Source: Aneurinibacillus soli (GTDB lineage Bacteria > Bacillota > Bacilli > Aneurinibacillales > Aneurinibacillaceae). From it: 64,000 nucleotides of DNA. The translations under genes and the position numbers were made by a program. The notes beneath the pieces are model-generated. The model saw nothing but the letters and a program-made list of their open reading frames with translations. It ran no database searches and was not told the origin of the DNA. The stretch covers positions 3,980,001 through 4,044,000 of the forward strand of contig NZ_AP017312.1 of the NCBI RefSeq assembly GCF_002355375.1. The letters are read 5' to 3'. This document shows, piece after piece, positions 16,120 to 25,734 of this stretch. Within the stretch, counting starts at the first letter, position 1, and every line of letters begins with the position of its first letter.

Positions 16120-18636
16120 CTACAACCATTTTAATTCTCTTCCTTGCTCCAGTGCCTGTTCTCTGCTGTTCACATGAAGTTTTCTATACATGCTCTTCAG
16201 ATGACTCTTGACCGTTTCGGCTGTGATTTGAAGTTGTTCGGCGATCTGTTTATTCGATAGCCCCATGTCAATCATCCGTAATATTTTTAGTTCCTGTTTC
16301 GTGATAAGTGTTCCCGAGCTTACAGTCTCATTCACATGATCCGACATCAGCAGAAGCAATTCCCTGGCGTAGAGTATGCTCGCTGACTTACGGTTAGCGT
16401 TGATCTGCCTTTGCCGGATATATTCGCGTAACAGCTCAGCCATCTTTGCCCCTTTATCCACGAAACTGCGGATGTATTTCCCCGGCTCCGCCAATTGGAG
16501 CGCCGCTTCCAGCTTCATTACAGCGTTCGTCATATCTCCTTTTCGGTAAAAAGCCATGCTTTGCAGGATGGCCACCTTAACCTTATCCCAGGTCCGATCA
16601 GCCTTATCGACAAGCCGGTACAATTGTTCTAGCAGTTGCAAAGCTTCATCAACTTCCCGGTGTTCCATAAGAGCGCTTGCCAAATAAAGATATTCTTTGA
16701 TCGGACCGAGCGGGATCGTATCGGTATGCTTGATGCCGCATGTTTGCAGCCAACGCTCATCGAAGGAACCGTTCGCAAGCGACAAATTTGCCTTCTCCGC
16801 CTCTATCCTCCTCATAAACATTCTTTTGTCCACTGAATCGATCTTAGGTTTAACCCGTTCAAGCAATTCAAACGCTTTGGCCGAATCTCCTTTGGCCTGA
16901 CAGATCCGCGCAGCATTGATAGAAGCACTTAACAGAAGAAGAGCATAGGGCTGCATGCACGTTGACCTCAGTACCCTCTCCGCATAAGCTTCAGCCTCTT
17001 CCAAGCGGTTCCATTCATATAACAGCTTACTGTACGTATTGTAGAAAAAACCGACGTAGGGGTAATTGTCCCTATCTTCCCATACTTTGATCCATTTATA
17101 AAAGAATCTCTCCGCATCATGCAAATCATTAAAAAAGCTCAATAATGTGTCGAAATACATCGAAAACGAGTTCGCTTCAATCATCTGGATGTAGCTACCC
17201 CCCGGCGTATGCCGATCAAACATCTCAAAATATTCGTTCGCTCGTCGAAAGTCTCTTCGGTAAAAAGAAACAGCCGCGGACAAAAAATGAACGGTTCCTG
17301 CGTAAGGTTTCCATTCCGGATCCGATAGCTTATCCTCCATTAGGCGAAGTCTTGCTTGTGCCAACTCCATTTCATTGGTTTCCACCATCACTTTGACATA
17401 AAGAAACTGAATTCTCGGCTTTCCAGTAAAACAGGTTTCCGGTAGATCGCGCAACCATCGATAAAGCACCCCTCTCTTCGCATGAAGGTTTTGCAGATGC
17501 TTTTCAATCAAAGTGCTTGCTTCGTGATGATGCCCGTCCATAAACAGTTGTTCTACCGCTTCTTCCAAAAATCCGTGCTCCTCAAGCCAATGGGCTGCCT
17601 TGACATGCAACTCCTTCGATCGTCCCGCATACCTCTGCCGGAAAAGCCTCCGTAAAAACTCAGAAAACAAATGATGATAGCGATACCATTCCCGCTGATC
17701 ATCCAATGGAACAATGAACAAATTATGCTGTTCCAGCATTTCCAGCAACTCCTGACAATTCGCTTGTCCGGTAACCGTCTCGCACAACGGGCCGTTTATC
17801 CTTTCTACGATCGAAGTTTCCAATAGAAAGGACTGAATCTCGCTCGGCTGGAGACTAAAAACCTCCTGAAACAGATAATCGGATATGTTGCGGTGTTCCC
17901 CGCTAAAGGCGCGGATAAAATCCGAATAATTTCCACTTCTTTGCAGCGAAATGGCCGCAAGATACAATCCGCTGATCCATCCCTCCGTGCGGTCGACCAG
18001 CACGGCTATCTTTTCTCCCGACAGTGACAATCCCATGCAATCCTGGAAGTAACGAATTCCCTCCGCAAGTTGAAATCGCAGCTCCTGAATCGTGATTTTC
18101 ACCATTTGGCCAGTCGTCTGCAGCCTTGCCGTAGGAAAGGGCATTTCAGCCCGGCTTGTTACATAGAGGTGGATATGAGCGGGCAAATACGCAAGAAAAT
18201 AAGCCACCGATTCGTGAATGGCAGCCAGAGCAATCGCGTGATAATCGTCCCAAATCATGACCAATTCATCCGAATAGCTGTCAAGCTCGTGAATCATGGC
18301 TGAGATGAATGGCTCAACCGCTCCCGACTTTAAGGATAGCAAATAAGGGGTGACCGCTTCCGCAAAATGGGGGTTTTTACTATTGACTGCAGCGATCGTA
18401 TAGCTCCAAAACTCAATCAGGTCATTATCTTGAGGGCCCAAGGAAATCCATACGGCAGGTATGGCAGACTGCTGCAGCCACTGACTCAAAGCTGTTGTTT
18501 TGCCGTACCCCCCGGGAGCCGTTACGGATGTAAGTTTGCTCTTCAATCCTTTATTTAATAGCTCGGTGATCGCCGCTCGCTCAACAAGGTCATCGCGCCG
18601 CGTTTGCGGGATATGAAGTTTGGTACTCAGAATCAT
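16120..18636 (-). CDS. MalT-type LuxR-family ATP-dependent regulator (LAL)
   Basis: An 838-residue large ATP-binding LuxR regulator. It has the STAND-class opening MILSTKLHIPQTRRDDLVER, Walker A TAPGGYGKTT (about 39-48) and Walker B LVMIWDDYHAI. The middle is a TPR-like superhelix (about 400-750), and the C-terminal LuxR helix-turn-helix reads LSNKQIAEQL ... TVKSHLKSMYRKLHV (about 775-838). Such proteins oligomerise with ATP and an inducer and activate promoters. I use ATG 18636, which has GAGGTG upstream and starts at the family-conserved motif; a longer frame to 18714 lacks support. The downstream SLH surface-protein gene is the obvious candidate target (inference). Confidence 0.85.
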   Translation of the reverse strand: MILSTKLHIPQTRRDDLVERAAITELLNKGLKSKLTSVTAPGGYGKTTALSQWLQQSAIPAVWISLGPQDNDLIEFWSYTIAAVNSKNPHFAEAVTPYLLSLKSGAVEPFISAMIHELDSYSDELVMIWDDYHAIALAAIHESVAYFLAYLPAHIHLYVTSRAEMPFPTARLQTTGQMVKITIQELRFQLAEGIRYFQDCMGLSLSGEKIAVLVDRTEGWISGLYLAAISLQRSGNYSDFIRAFSGEHRNISDYLFQEVFSLQPSEIQSFLLETSIVERINGPLCETVTGQANCQELLEMLEQHNLFIVPLDDQREWYRYHHLFSEFLRRLFRQRYAGRSKELHVKAAHWLEEHGFLEEAVEQLFMDGHHHEASTLIEKHLQNLHAKRGVLYRWLRDLPETCFTGKPRIQFLYVKVMVETNEMELAQARLRLMEDKLSDPEWKPYAGTVHFLSAAVSFYRRDFRRANEYFEMFDRHTPGGSYIQMIEANSFSMYFDTLLSFFNDLHDAERFFYKWIKVWEDRDNYPYVGFFYNTYSKLLYEWNRLEEAEAYAERVLRSTCMQPYALLLLSASINAARICQAKGDSAKAFELLERVKPKIDSVDKRMFMRRIEAEKANLSLANGSFDERWLQTCGIKHTDTIPLGPIKEYLYLASALMEHREVDEALQLLEQLYRLVDKADRTWDKVKVAILQSMAFYRKGDMTNAVMKLEAALQLAEPGKYIRSFVDKGAKMAELLREYIRQRQINANRKSASILYARELLLLMSDHVNETVSSGTLITKQELKILRMIDMGLSNKQIAEQLQITAETVKSHLKSMYRKLHVNSREQALEQGRELKWL

Positions 18637-18899
18637 GGGTCGGCACCTCGTATCTAACTGTGAACATCTTTTCATCATTATATCTGATTCTAATGATTTC
18701 AAGATAGGTCTCACTCAAGGAAATTCTCTCCTTGGATTATTCCCATCCGGCAGAAAGGATGCATACACGCTGAAAAGCTAATACACTATAAGGCTCAAAA
18801 ATGAATGTAAGTGCAGCAGACGCATTCCAGTAGAATGTGAGGGAACCGACGGGCGGACGATAAGACGTTTCCTTTTACAGAGGAGCCGCCAACCTTGGG
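18637..18899. other. Intergenic, upstream of the LuxR-family gene
   Basis: I see no gene. It separates the regulator from the recombinase relics and presumably contains the LuxR gene promoter, which I could not place with confidence. Confidence 0.3.
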
Positions 18900-19120
18900 T
18901 TGGCTAGACGCCTGAGAAAACAGAAAAAGCAGCTATCACAGAGGACTCTCTGCGACAACTGCTTTCTCAGTTCAGGGACCACATCGAAAAGCGAGACATT
19001 CCCGAAATCAAGAAGTTCATCGCCAGCTATGTGGAAAAGGTAATCGTCTACGAAAAGCATGTAGAAGCTTTAAGGTCCCCGTTGTGGATTTGATAGATGG
19101 AGGCGAGGGGAATCGAATCC
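18900..19120 (+). pseudogene. C-terminal relic of a large serine recombinase
   Basis: The plus strand reads EDSLRQLLSQFRDHIEKRDI, then PEIKKFIASYVEKVIVYEKHVE. This is the conserved distal coiled-coil/C-terminal segment of large serine recombinases of phages and integrative elements. A one-base shift after KHVE restores KVPVVDLIDG. No catalytic domain remains nearby. Confidence 0.7.
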
Positions 19121-19129
19121 CTGTCCACC
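19098..19129 (-). other. tmRNA (ssrA) 3'-end-like segment, possible att remnant
   Basis: Minus strand GGTGGACAGGGATTCGATTC followed by CCCTCGCCTCCA is the T-arm and acceptor 3' strand typical of bacterial tmRNA, with a mismatch at the base of the T loop. The rest of ssrA is absent. Fragments like this are left when integrases use the ssrA 3' end as attachment site. Confidence 0.55.
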
Positions 19130-19167
19130 TAATCATACAAATATAAAAATCCTACTCCTTCAAAATA

Positions 19168-19560
19168 AAAGTTGCACTCCCCCCTTCTGTCCTTGAAGAA
19201 TTAAAGGAGTATTACACATACCGGGTTAAGGAGCGGGATAAGATCTGGGACACGTGGCAAGGTGGCAAACTTTTTTTTGTATTTGCTCATGCTGACGACA
19301 GAGCCTTTCACCACAAACGGCCGTACCTATAGTTTCGGCAATTCGTTAAGAAGAACGGTTTCCGATATCTCCGCTTCACGATCTACGCCATACACCAGCA
19401 ACGATGCTCATAAGTCAAGCCATGCAAAAGTTATTTCTGAGCGACTTGGACATGACAGCATAACAACCACAATGAACATATACGGACATGCCCTCCGTTC
19501 CTCCGATCAAGCCGCTGCCGATAAGTTCGAAAATCTGTTCATACTAGATGCCAAACAAGC
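19168..19560 (+). pseudogene. Decayed tyrosine recombinase/integrase
   Basis: Reassembled across frames: LPPSVLEELKEYYTYRVKER, WQGGKLFFVFAHADDRAFHH, RPYL-stop-FRQFVKKNGFRYLRF, HDLRH (damaged), then AKVISERLGHDSITTTMNIYGHAL. These are the catalytic-domain motifs HxxR, the LGH box and the tyrosine (IYGH) of phage/ICE integrases. There is one in-frame TAG (about 19331) and at least two frameshifts (about 19377 and 19423). The N-terminal arm- and core-binding domains are missing. Confidence 0.85.
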
Positions 19561-19561
19561 T

Positions 19562-19605
19562 AAAAAAGACGTTGGGATAATATTTCTCCCAGCGTCTTTT
19601 TCTTT
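19562..19605 (+). terminator. Terminator downstream of the integrase relic
   Basis: AAAAAAGACGTTGGGA pairs with TCCCAGCGTCTTTTTCTTTT. It is bidirectional in form and may also end rlmCD transcripts from the right. Confidence 0.65.
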
Positions 19606-19723
19606 TATGCTCTCTTACTTTACCTTTACATATAGTTTTACGGCAGTTTTACGGCAATTCATCAAAAGCACTTCTGTTATACAAATTTCCAATACACTGT
19701 ATCACCCAATAAATCCTTATATA

Positions 19724-21148
19724 TCAACGGGTTTCAGCATCTGTTTCACTCCTTACAAGCAACGCGACATTTTCAACGTGTGTTGTATGTGGGAACATAT
19801 CGACCGGCTGCACCTCAACCGTCTTGTACCCGCCTTCCTCCAGAAAACGAAGATCACGGGCCAGCGTTGACGGATTACACGACACATACACCACACGGTC
19901 CGGCTTCATATCCAGTATCGTCTGCAACAGCGCCTCATCACAGCCCTTGCGTGGCGGATCAACCACAATCACATCCGCACGATTCCCTTCCTCATACCAT
20001 GCAGGAATCACAACCTCCGCTTCACCAACTGCAAACGTCGCATTCTCAATTCCGTTCAACTGCGCATTCCGCTTCGCATCCTCAATCGCATCCGGCACAA
20101 TCTCCACACCAAACACCTGCTTCGCCTTCTGCGCCAGGAATAGCGAGATCGTCCCGATGCCGCAGTATGCGTCAATCACACTCTCTTCTCCCGTCAGCGC
20201 CGCATACTCCAGCGCTTTGCCATACAGGCGCTCCGTCTGTACCGGATTCACCTGATAGAAGGAACGGGCCGAGATTGCAAACGTGATATCCCCAATCGTA
20301 TCGTATATGTATTCCTCGCCCCACAGCACCCGGGTAACATCACCGAAAATCACATTCGTCCGCTTTGTATTGACGTTCTGGACAATGCTTTTCACACCCG
20401 GTACAGCCTGCGCCAGCTCTGCCACCAACTCATCCTGGTTTGGAATCTTGTCCCCATTTGTGACAAGCACAATCATTACATCTCCAGTCGCAAAGCCGAC
20501 TTTTGTGACGACATGGCGCAAAAGCCCGGTATGTGTTTCTTCCTGATAAGCACGGACACCGTGCTTCCAGGCGATCTTCTTCACATGAGCGATTACGTCA
20601 TCACCCGTTTCGTGCTGGATGAGACAGGCTTCCATATCAATAATTTCATGCGAACGAGCGGCGTAGAAACCACCGATTAAACCGCCCACTTGCTCGCCAA
20701 TCGGCACCTGGGCCTTGTTTCGGTAGCGCCATGGGTTTTCCATGCCGATCGTCGGATGAACTGGAACACCTTCGATTTTGCCGATACGGCGCAAGTTGTC
20801 TTCGACAAGCTTGCGCTTGAATTCGAGCTGTGCGGCATACTCCATATGCTGAATCCCACAGCCGCCGCAGCGGGCGTACAATGGGCAAGAAGGTTCTGTA
20901 CGAGCCAAAGACGGTTCGAGAATCTCAAGCAGACGGGCGTAGCCGAACTGCTTTTTCAACTTTGTAGCACGCACGCGAACGCGTTCGCCTGCAAGCGCAC
21001 CTGGCACGAACAACGTGTACCCTTCATAGCGCCCTACACCATTTCCTTCGTGTGAGATGTCTTCAATCGTAATCTCTACTGTTTCATTTTTCGTAAGCGG
21101 CAGGCCGGACAGATCGGCTGTCGGCTGCTTGCGCTGTTTTTTCTTCAA
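19724..21148 (-). CDS. rlmCD: 23S rRNA (uracil-C5)-methyltransferase RlmCD
   Basis: A 474-residue TrmA/RumA-family enzyme. It has an N-terminal TRAM RNA-binding domain (about 20-78), an iron-sulfur cysteine cluster (Cys88, Cys94, Cys97 in [10 protein letters not shown]), and an SAM-binding Rossmann domain ([14 protein letters not shown]). The catalytic cysteine is Cys424 in [13 protein letters not shown]. In B. subtilis the orthologue makes m5U747 and m5U1939 in 23S rRNA. The start is TTG 21148. It lies 27 bp downstream of dgkB as in B. subtilis. Its 3' end borders the accessory region and is duplicated at 10505-10546. Confidence 0.92.
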   Translation of the reverse strand: MKKKQRKQPTADLSGLPLTKNETVEITIEDISHEGNGVGRYEGYTLFVPGALAGERVRVRATKLKKQFGYARLLEILEPSLARTEPSCPLYARCGGCGIQHMEYAAQLEFKRKLVEDNLRRIGKIEGVPVHPTIGMENPWRYRNKAQVPIGEQVGGLIGGFYAARSHEIIDMEACLIQHETGDDVIAHVKKIAWKHGVRAYQEETHTGLLRHVVTKVGFATGDVMIVLVTNGDKIPNQDELVAELAQAVPGVKSIVQNVNTKRTNVIFGDVTRVLWGEEYIYDTIGDITFAISARSFYQVNPVQTERLYGKALEYAALTGEESVIDAYCGIGTISLFLAQKAKQVFGVEIVPDAIEDAKRNAQLNGIENATFAVGEAEVVIPAWYEEGNRADVIVVDPPRKGCDEALLQTILDMKPDRVVYVSCNPSTLARDLRFLEEGGYKTVEVQPVDMFPHTTHVENVALLVRSETDAETR

Positions 21149-21175
21149 AATAACCCACCTATATTCTATGCGTAA

Positions 21176-22060
21176 TTAGCGAATAAGCTTGATGTGCCGT
21201 GGCAGTGCCGTAAAGGTACATGGGAGCGTGCCCCCGAATTCTCCATCGAGATTCAGCTTCACCTTCTCGTTGGAAATCGCGACAAGTTTCCGAGTCTGAA
21301 AATATTCGACCTTCGGATCATTCACATGTTCGCCTTTCAGTGCCAGCGTAGCAATGCGGATAAAATCCGGGAGCGATGTTTTCCTCAACACGATGCAGTC
21401 AAGCAGACCGTCATCTGTTTTTGCGTTCGGCGCGATTTTTTCAAAGCCGCCGATGGAATTGCTGTTGGCGACGAGAAACATCATGATTTCCTCATCAATT
21501 ATCCGATCATCCGCTTCAAGGCGAATATGCATCGGGGAGAGGAAAGCCAATTTCTCGATGCCTTTCATATAATAGGCAAGCTGGCCGAGCAGCGTTTTCA
21601 GCTTGCTGGGCACTTCGTATGTGAGCGTTGTCAATGCGCCGCCGCCCGCAATATTAATGAAGTAGCGGCTGTTAATTTTGCCGACGTCAATTGGAATTGG
21701 TGTACCGTTTGCGATGACTTCTACCGCCTTCGGAATGCTGCGCGGTAGGCCAAGCGCACGGGCAAAGTCATTCGTCGTCCCTGCTGGAATGATGCCGAGT
21801 GCCGGACGGTATCTCTGTTCGGCAATACCGTTAATCACTTCGTATATCGTCCCGTCTCCTCCGGCTGCAATCACGAGATCAAAGCGACGCTCGACCGCCA
21901 TGCGTGCCGCAAACGTCGCATCTCCCTGCCCTTTGGTCGCGTGACAGGAGGTTTCATAGCCGCTCTTCTCTAGTGTATCGAGTATCCTCGGAATCCACCG
22001 TTTCACTTCTTCCCGTCCGGAAGACGGATTATAAATTAAACGTGCACGTTTCATATCCAT
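21176..22060 (-). CDS. dgkB: Diacylglycerol kinase DgkB
   Basis: A 294-residue soluble lipid kinase of the DAGK catalytic-domain family. It carries LIYNPSSGRE at the N-terminus, the nucleotide motif AAGGDGTIYEV (about 67-77) and IPAGTTNDFARALG. It phosphorylates diacylglycerol released by lipoteichoic acid synthesis to phosphatidic acid, returning it to phospholipid synthesis. Length is typical. The next gene is rlmCD in the same direction, as in Bacillus. The start ATG opens MDMKRARLIY; ATG two codons later is an equal alternative. Confidence 0.92.
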   Translation of the reverse strand: MDMKRARLIYNPSSGREEVKRWIPRILDTLEKSGYETSCHATKGQGDATFAARMAVERRFDLVIAAGGDGTIYEVINGIAEQRYRPALGIIPAGTTNDFARALGLPRSIPKAVEVIANGTPIPIDVGKINSRYFINIAGGGALTTLTYEVPSKLKTLLGQLAYYMKGIEKLAFLSPMHIRLEADDRIIDEEIMMFLVANSNSIGGFEKIAPNAKTDDGLLDCIVLRKTSLPDFIRIATLALKGEHVNDPKVEYFQTRKLVAISNEKVKLNLDGEFGGTLPCTFTALPRHIKLIR

Positions 22061-22128
22061 CCACCCTATTTCCCCATGAACTTAACTATTCCTTTACAAA
22101 GATTACCCTACTTGAAGAAAAAAAGAAA

Positions 22129-22151
22129 GCCGCCTGTATATGAGGCGGCTT
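22129..22151 (-). terminator. Terminator of the glcDF operon
   Basis: Minus strand GCCGCCT-catatac-AGGCGGC followed by TTTCTTTTTTT. It overlaps the glcF stop codon. Confidence 0.8.
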
Positions 22152-23514
22152 ACAACGCACGGTCGAGCAAATCCATGATGTGGATCGCTTCCATCTCATC
22201 CTGCATGCCGGCCCGGATGATGCCTTGCTTCATCTGAAGCAGACAGCCCGGATTGGACGTTACGATGAGGTGTGCTTTCGTTTTCTTGACATTTTCCATC
22301 TTGTCATCAAGAATACGCATCGACATATCGAAGTTTGTGATGTTATAGATACCCGCCGAACCGCAGCAGCTATCCGCGTTTATCATCTCGACGTATTCCA
22401 CACCTGGAACGCTGCGGATAAGCTGGCGTGGCTGGTTGCGAACGCCCTGACCGTGCGCTAAGTGACACGAATCTTGATACGTTACGCGCACGTCTAGAGA
22501 ATTCTTGAATTCAATCTGCGGCAGTTCGGTCAGCAGTTCATTTGCATCGCGTGTTTTGGTGACAAATGCCATCGCCCGCTCTTTCCATTCTGGATCATCG
22601 TGGAACCAGTGATGATATTCCTTAAGCGCGGCTCCGCAGCCACCCGCGTTGTTAACGATGAAGTCGACATCTGCTTTCTCGAATACTTCGATATTGCGTT
22701 TCGCAAGCTCAACCGCTCCGTCTTTTTCTCCGGAGTGTGCGTGCAGCGCCCCGCAGCATGCCTGATCATCGACAAAGATCACTTCACAGCCCGCTTTCGC
22801 AAGCACACGGGAGGTCGCCTGGTTCGTTTCATAAAACATTACATCCATAATGCAGCCTTTAAACATACCAATGCGGAGCTTGGCTGGCTGATCGGCTGGT
22901 TTCACGATCTTTTGACGCTTTTTGCGTTCAGCCGGAGACGCTACTTTTTCTACGGCTTTCTGCATTTCTGCCATCGGACGTGGAAGCATATTCACAAGGC
23001 CAGTTTTATCCGCCAGTGTTTGCAGGCCAGCCGCCTGCGCTGCCCAGAGTGCCGTACCAAGTGTATCAATCCGCTTCGGATGCTTGAAGATCTTATTAAA
23101 AACAATATCGCGGATAAATGGTGATTTGCTTTGTTCTTTTTTGTTCGTTTCCACCACTTCGCGTGCCGTTTCCACCAAACTACCGTATGGTACACCTGCC
23201 GGACAGGCCGTCTCACAAGCGCGGCAGCCAAGACACAAATACATGTTGTTTTCGAACTCATGATTTACTTGCAGCGCTTCTTGAGCTACGCCTTTCATGA
23301 GAGCGATGCGGCCACGCGGGCTTGCCACTTCTTTACCTGTCTGTCGATACGTCGGACAGGACGGGAGGCAGAAGCCGCACTGCATGCAGTTCATGATTTC
23401 GTTCATGTCAAACTTGTTCAGCAGGGATACACCTGCTGTGGAGCAGTCCGGGTTACTTATCTGCTTGTTCGGTTCCATGTTCATGTTCTCCCGTGTGTCC
23501 ACATCCACAGCCAT
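22150..23514 (-). CDS. glcF: Glycolate oxidase iron-sulfur subunit GlcF
   Basis: A 454-residue heterodisulfide-reductase-type Fe-S protein. Two ferredoxin clusters: CMQCGFCLPSCP (about 43-54) and CLGCRACETACP (about 93-104). Two CCG domains follow: CCGALHAHSGEKDGA and CCGSAGIYN. It passes electrons from the FAD subunit GlcD to the respiratory chain during glycolate (or lactate-like 2-hydroxyacid) oxidation. The 5' end overlaps glcD by about 60 bp if the first ATG is used. The ATG at 23478 (after GGGAG) gives a shorter overlap and may be the true start. Translational coupling with glcD is likely. Confidence 0.9.
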   Translation of the reverse strand: MAVDVDTRENMNMEPNKQISNPDCSTAGVSLLNKFDMNEIMNCMQCGFCLPSCPTYRQTGKEVASPRGRIALMKGVAQEALQVNHEFENNMYLCLGCRACETACPAGVPYGSLVETAREVVETNKKEQSKSPFIRDIVFNKIFKHPKRIDTLGTALWAAQAAGLQTLADKTGLVNMLPRPMAEMQKAVEKVASPAERKKRQKIVKPADQPAKLRIGMFKGCIMDVMFYETNQATSRVLAKAGCEVIFVDDQACCGALHAHSGEKDGAVELAKRNIEVFEKADVDFIVNNAGGCGAALKEYHHWFHDDPEWKERAMAFVTKTRDANELLTELPQIEFKNSLDVRVTYQDSCHLAHGQGVRNQPRQLIRSVPGVEYVEMINADSCCGSAGIYNITNFDMSMRILDDKMENVKKTKAHLIVTSNPGCLLQMKQGIIRAGMQDEMEAIHIMDLLDRAL

Positions 23515-24919
23515 GATTCACGACCACCCTTCTTCTAGAGCTTTTCGCAAAAATTTTGCCAGGGTTCATAATTCCGTGCGGGTCAAATGCTTCTTTAATT
23601 CGTCGCATTACGTCCATACCAACTGGACCAACTTTCAGATCAAGGTAATCGGCTTTTGCCATACCAACGCCGTGTTCGCCTGTAATGGTGCCCCCGAGCT
23701 TGATTGCCGCATGGAAAATCTCTTCGAACGCCTGCTCGACGCGATGGATTTCTCCCTTATCCCGTTCATCTGTCAGGCAAGTCGGATGCAGATTGCCATC
23801 TCCCGCATGACCAAATGTACAAATCTGCAGGTCGTATTTTTTCGCTACCAGATTAACCTGTTCTACCATCGCCGCCAGGTTGGCACGCGGTACCGTCGCA
23901 TCTTCCAGAATCGTCGTCGGTTTAACACGGGCAAGTGCTGAAAGTGCGGAACGACGCGCTGCCATCAGGCTCGCTCCTTCTTCTGCTGTCTGCGCCATCC
24001 GTACTTCTGCTGCGCCTTCTGCCCGGCAAATATCTGCTATCCGCGCAATATCGTGCTCAACCTGAAGCTGGGTTCCGTCCTGTTCGATAATGAGCATCGC
24101 CTTCATGTCCAGCGGCAAGCCAATGTGAGCAAAGTCTTCCACTACGATCATCGTCTCCTGATCGAGGAATTCCAGCGTCGCCGGAATAATCTTGGAAGCG
24201 ATAATCCGCTGTACACTTCGGGCTGCATCAGTCAAGTCATTGTAGTACGCCACCATCGTTTGTTTTGTTTCTGGAAGCGGTAACAATTTTGCAGTAATCT
24301 CGGTAATGACTGCCAGCGTGCCCTCTGATCCAACGAGCAGCTTGGTCACATCGTATCCGGCTACATCTTTCGCATTCTTACCACCTACCCGTAAAACATC
24401 ACCGTTCGGCAGAACAGCTTCCAGTCCCATGATATAATCTTTTGTTACACCGTATTTCAGGCCACGCATACCGCCCGCACATTCTGCAACATTCCCACCC
24501 ATGGTCGAAATCCGCATACTGCCTGGATCCGGTGGATAAAATAATCCAACTGCCTCTACCGCTTTATGAACATCCGCCGTAATCACACCCGGCTCAAATG
24601 TTGCGGTCAAATTATCCTGATCAATTTCTTTAAAAGTATTCAAACGATTCATATTGAGTACAATTCCACCTTCGACCGGTACCGTTCCGCCGCACAAGTT
24701 CGTGCCAGAACCACGGGATACAATCGGAATACGGTGCTGGCTGGCAACTTTCATAATCGCCGCTATTTCCTCTACACTAGATGGAATCACTACAGCATCC
24801 GGCATTGCCTGGTAAAGCGGGGTTGCATCATACGAATACACATACAATTCATTCGGTGTATCGAGAAAATAATCGCGGCCTACAATACTCCGCAATTCAT
24901 TTTTAATATTTTGATTCAT
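23453..24919 (-). CDS. glcD: Glycolate oxidase FAD subunit GlcD
   Basis: A 488-residue FAD-binding oxidase (VAO/PCMH fold). The FAD loop is SRGSGTNLCGG (about 68-78), later DPGSMRISTMGGNVAECAGG, and the C-terminal FAD-oxidase domain has TFGHAGDGNLHP and ITGEHGVGMAKADYL. It oxidises glycolate to glyoxylate, with GlcF as partner; GlcE is not separately encoded here, which is usual in Bacilli. The C-terminus is His/Cys/Gly-rich (NHGCGCGHTGEHEHG), an odd metal-binding-like tail. It is transcribed divergently from a GntR regulator 120 bp away. Confidence 0.9.
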   Translation of the reverse strand: MNQNIKNELRSIVGRDYFLDTPNELYVYSYDATPLYQAMPDAVVIPSSVEEIAAIMKVASQHRIPIVSRGSGTNLCGGTVPVEGGIVLNMNRLNTFKEIDQDNLTATFEPGVITADVHKAVEAVGLFYPPDPGSMRISTMGGNVAECAGGMRGLKYGVTKDYIMGLEAVLPNGDVLRVGGKNAKDVAGYDVTKLLVGSEGTLAVITEITAKLLPLPETKQTMVAYYNDLTDAARSVQRIIASKIIPATLEFLDQETMIVVEDFAHIGLPLDMKAMLIIEQDGTQLQVEHDIARIADICRAEGAAEVRMAQTAEEGASLMAARRSALSALARVKPTTILEDATVPRANLAAMVEQVNLVAKKYDLQICTFGHAGDGNLHPTCLTDERDKGEIHRVEQAFEEIFHAAIKLGGTITGEHGVGMAKADYLDLKVGPVGMDVMRRIKEAFDPHGIMNPGKIFAKSSRRRVVVNHGCGCGHTGEHEHGTEQADK

Positions 24920-25041
24920 TCGAACCCTCTCCCCCCCTTATTCAGCAGGTCATCTGATGAATTTGATAATAATTTTAGCATACTACAAGAAAATTGTGTA
25001 GAATAAAAGAAAAGAATTTAACAGAGGGGTACGAGAAATCT

Positions 25042-25734
25042 ATGTCACTTATTAAGAAAAGTTATGAAGTGATCGCGGAACAACTGGAGAAGCTTGTGGA
25101 AAACGGTTCACTAGAACCTGGAACGCGCCTGCCTACTATCGACCGCTTAGCGGAACAATATCAAGTCGGAAAGTCTACTATCCGGGAAGCACTCAGTCAA
25201 CTCAAGGCACGCGGTTTAATTGAATCGCGTCAAGGTGAGGGGACCTTTGTGAAAAAAAGCGCATCAGCAGCCCTAAAAGCCATCCCACCCATTATCGCCA
25301 GCAATCACGAAGAATTGGTGAAGCTGATGCAGGTACGCCAGATCGTGGAGTCCGGCTGTGCGGAACTCGCGGCGATGAATCGAGATGAAGCAGATATACA
25401 ACGTCTTTCTTCTATTATAAATAGTATGGAAGCTGCACTTACTGATGAAGAGATGAGTCGGTTATACGACATTGAGTTTCACATTGCGATCGCATACGCC
25501 ACAAAAAATCAGTACTTGCAAAACATGATGGAAAGCATTTCGGAGGCGCTTAATCTGACGATTCGAGACAGCCGCAACCTGTGGTTGTATGAAAACGAAA
25601 GCACAACCGCCCGACTCTACCATGAGCATCTGGAAGTATTCGAGGCCATTCAAAACCAGGACAGTGGAGAAGCTCGCCGCTTGATTGAGCAGCACCTGAT
25701 CCGCGTGCGCCAGGTACTTGAGACAAGCCGTTAG
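25042..25734 (+). CDS. FadR/GntR-family transcriptional regulator
   Basis: A 230-residue GntR regulator. The winged helix spans about 5-70 (PGTRLPTIDRLAEQYQVGKS, then TIREALSQLKARGLIESRQG) and an FCD ligand-binding all-helical domain follows, with Asp/His metal ligands (DIEFHIAIA, YHEHLEVFEAI). This FadR subgroup senses small carboxylates. It is divergent from glcDF, so glycolate- or lactate-responsive control of that operon is the likely role (inference from position). ATG 25042 has GAGGGGT upstream. The 3' end overlaps the convergent chelatase gene by 4 bp. Confidence 0.85.
   Translation: MSLIKKSYEVIAEQLEKLVENGSLEPGTRLPTIDRLAEQYQVGKSTIREALSQLKARGLIESRQGEGTFVKKSASAALKAIPPIIASNHEELVKLMQVRQIVESGCAELAAMNRDEADIQRLSSIINSMEAALTDEEMSRLYDIEFHIAIAYATKNQYLQNMMESISEALNLTIRDSRNLWLYENESTTARLYHEHLEVFEAIQNQDSGEARRLIEQHLIRVRQVLETSR

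Noticed and set aside
19262-19870. A 202-codon integrase gene on the plus strand
   Set aside because: Only the middle part matches an integrase; it starts after stops and shifts and runs into rlmCD antisense. It is a pseudogene.
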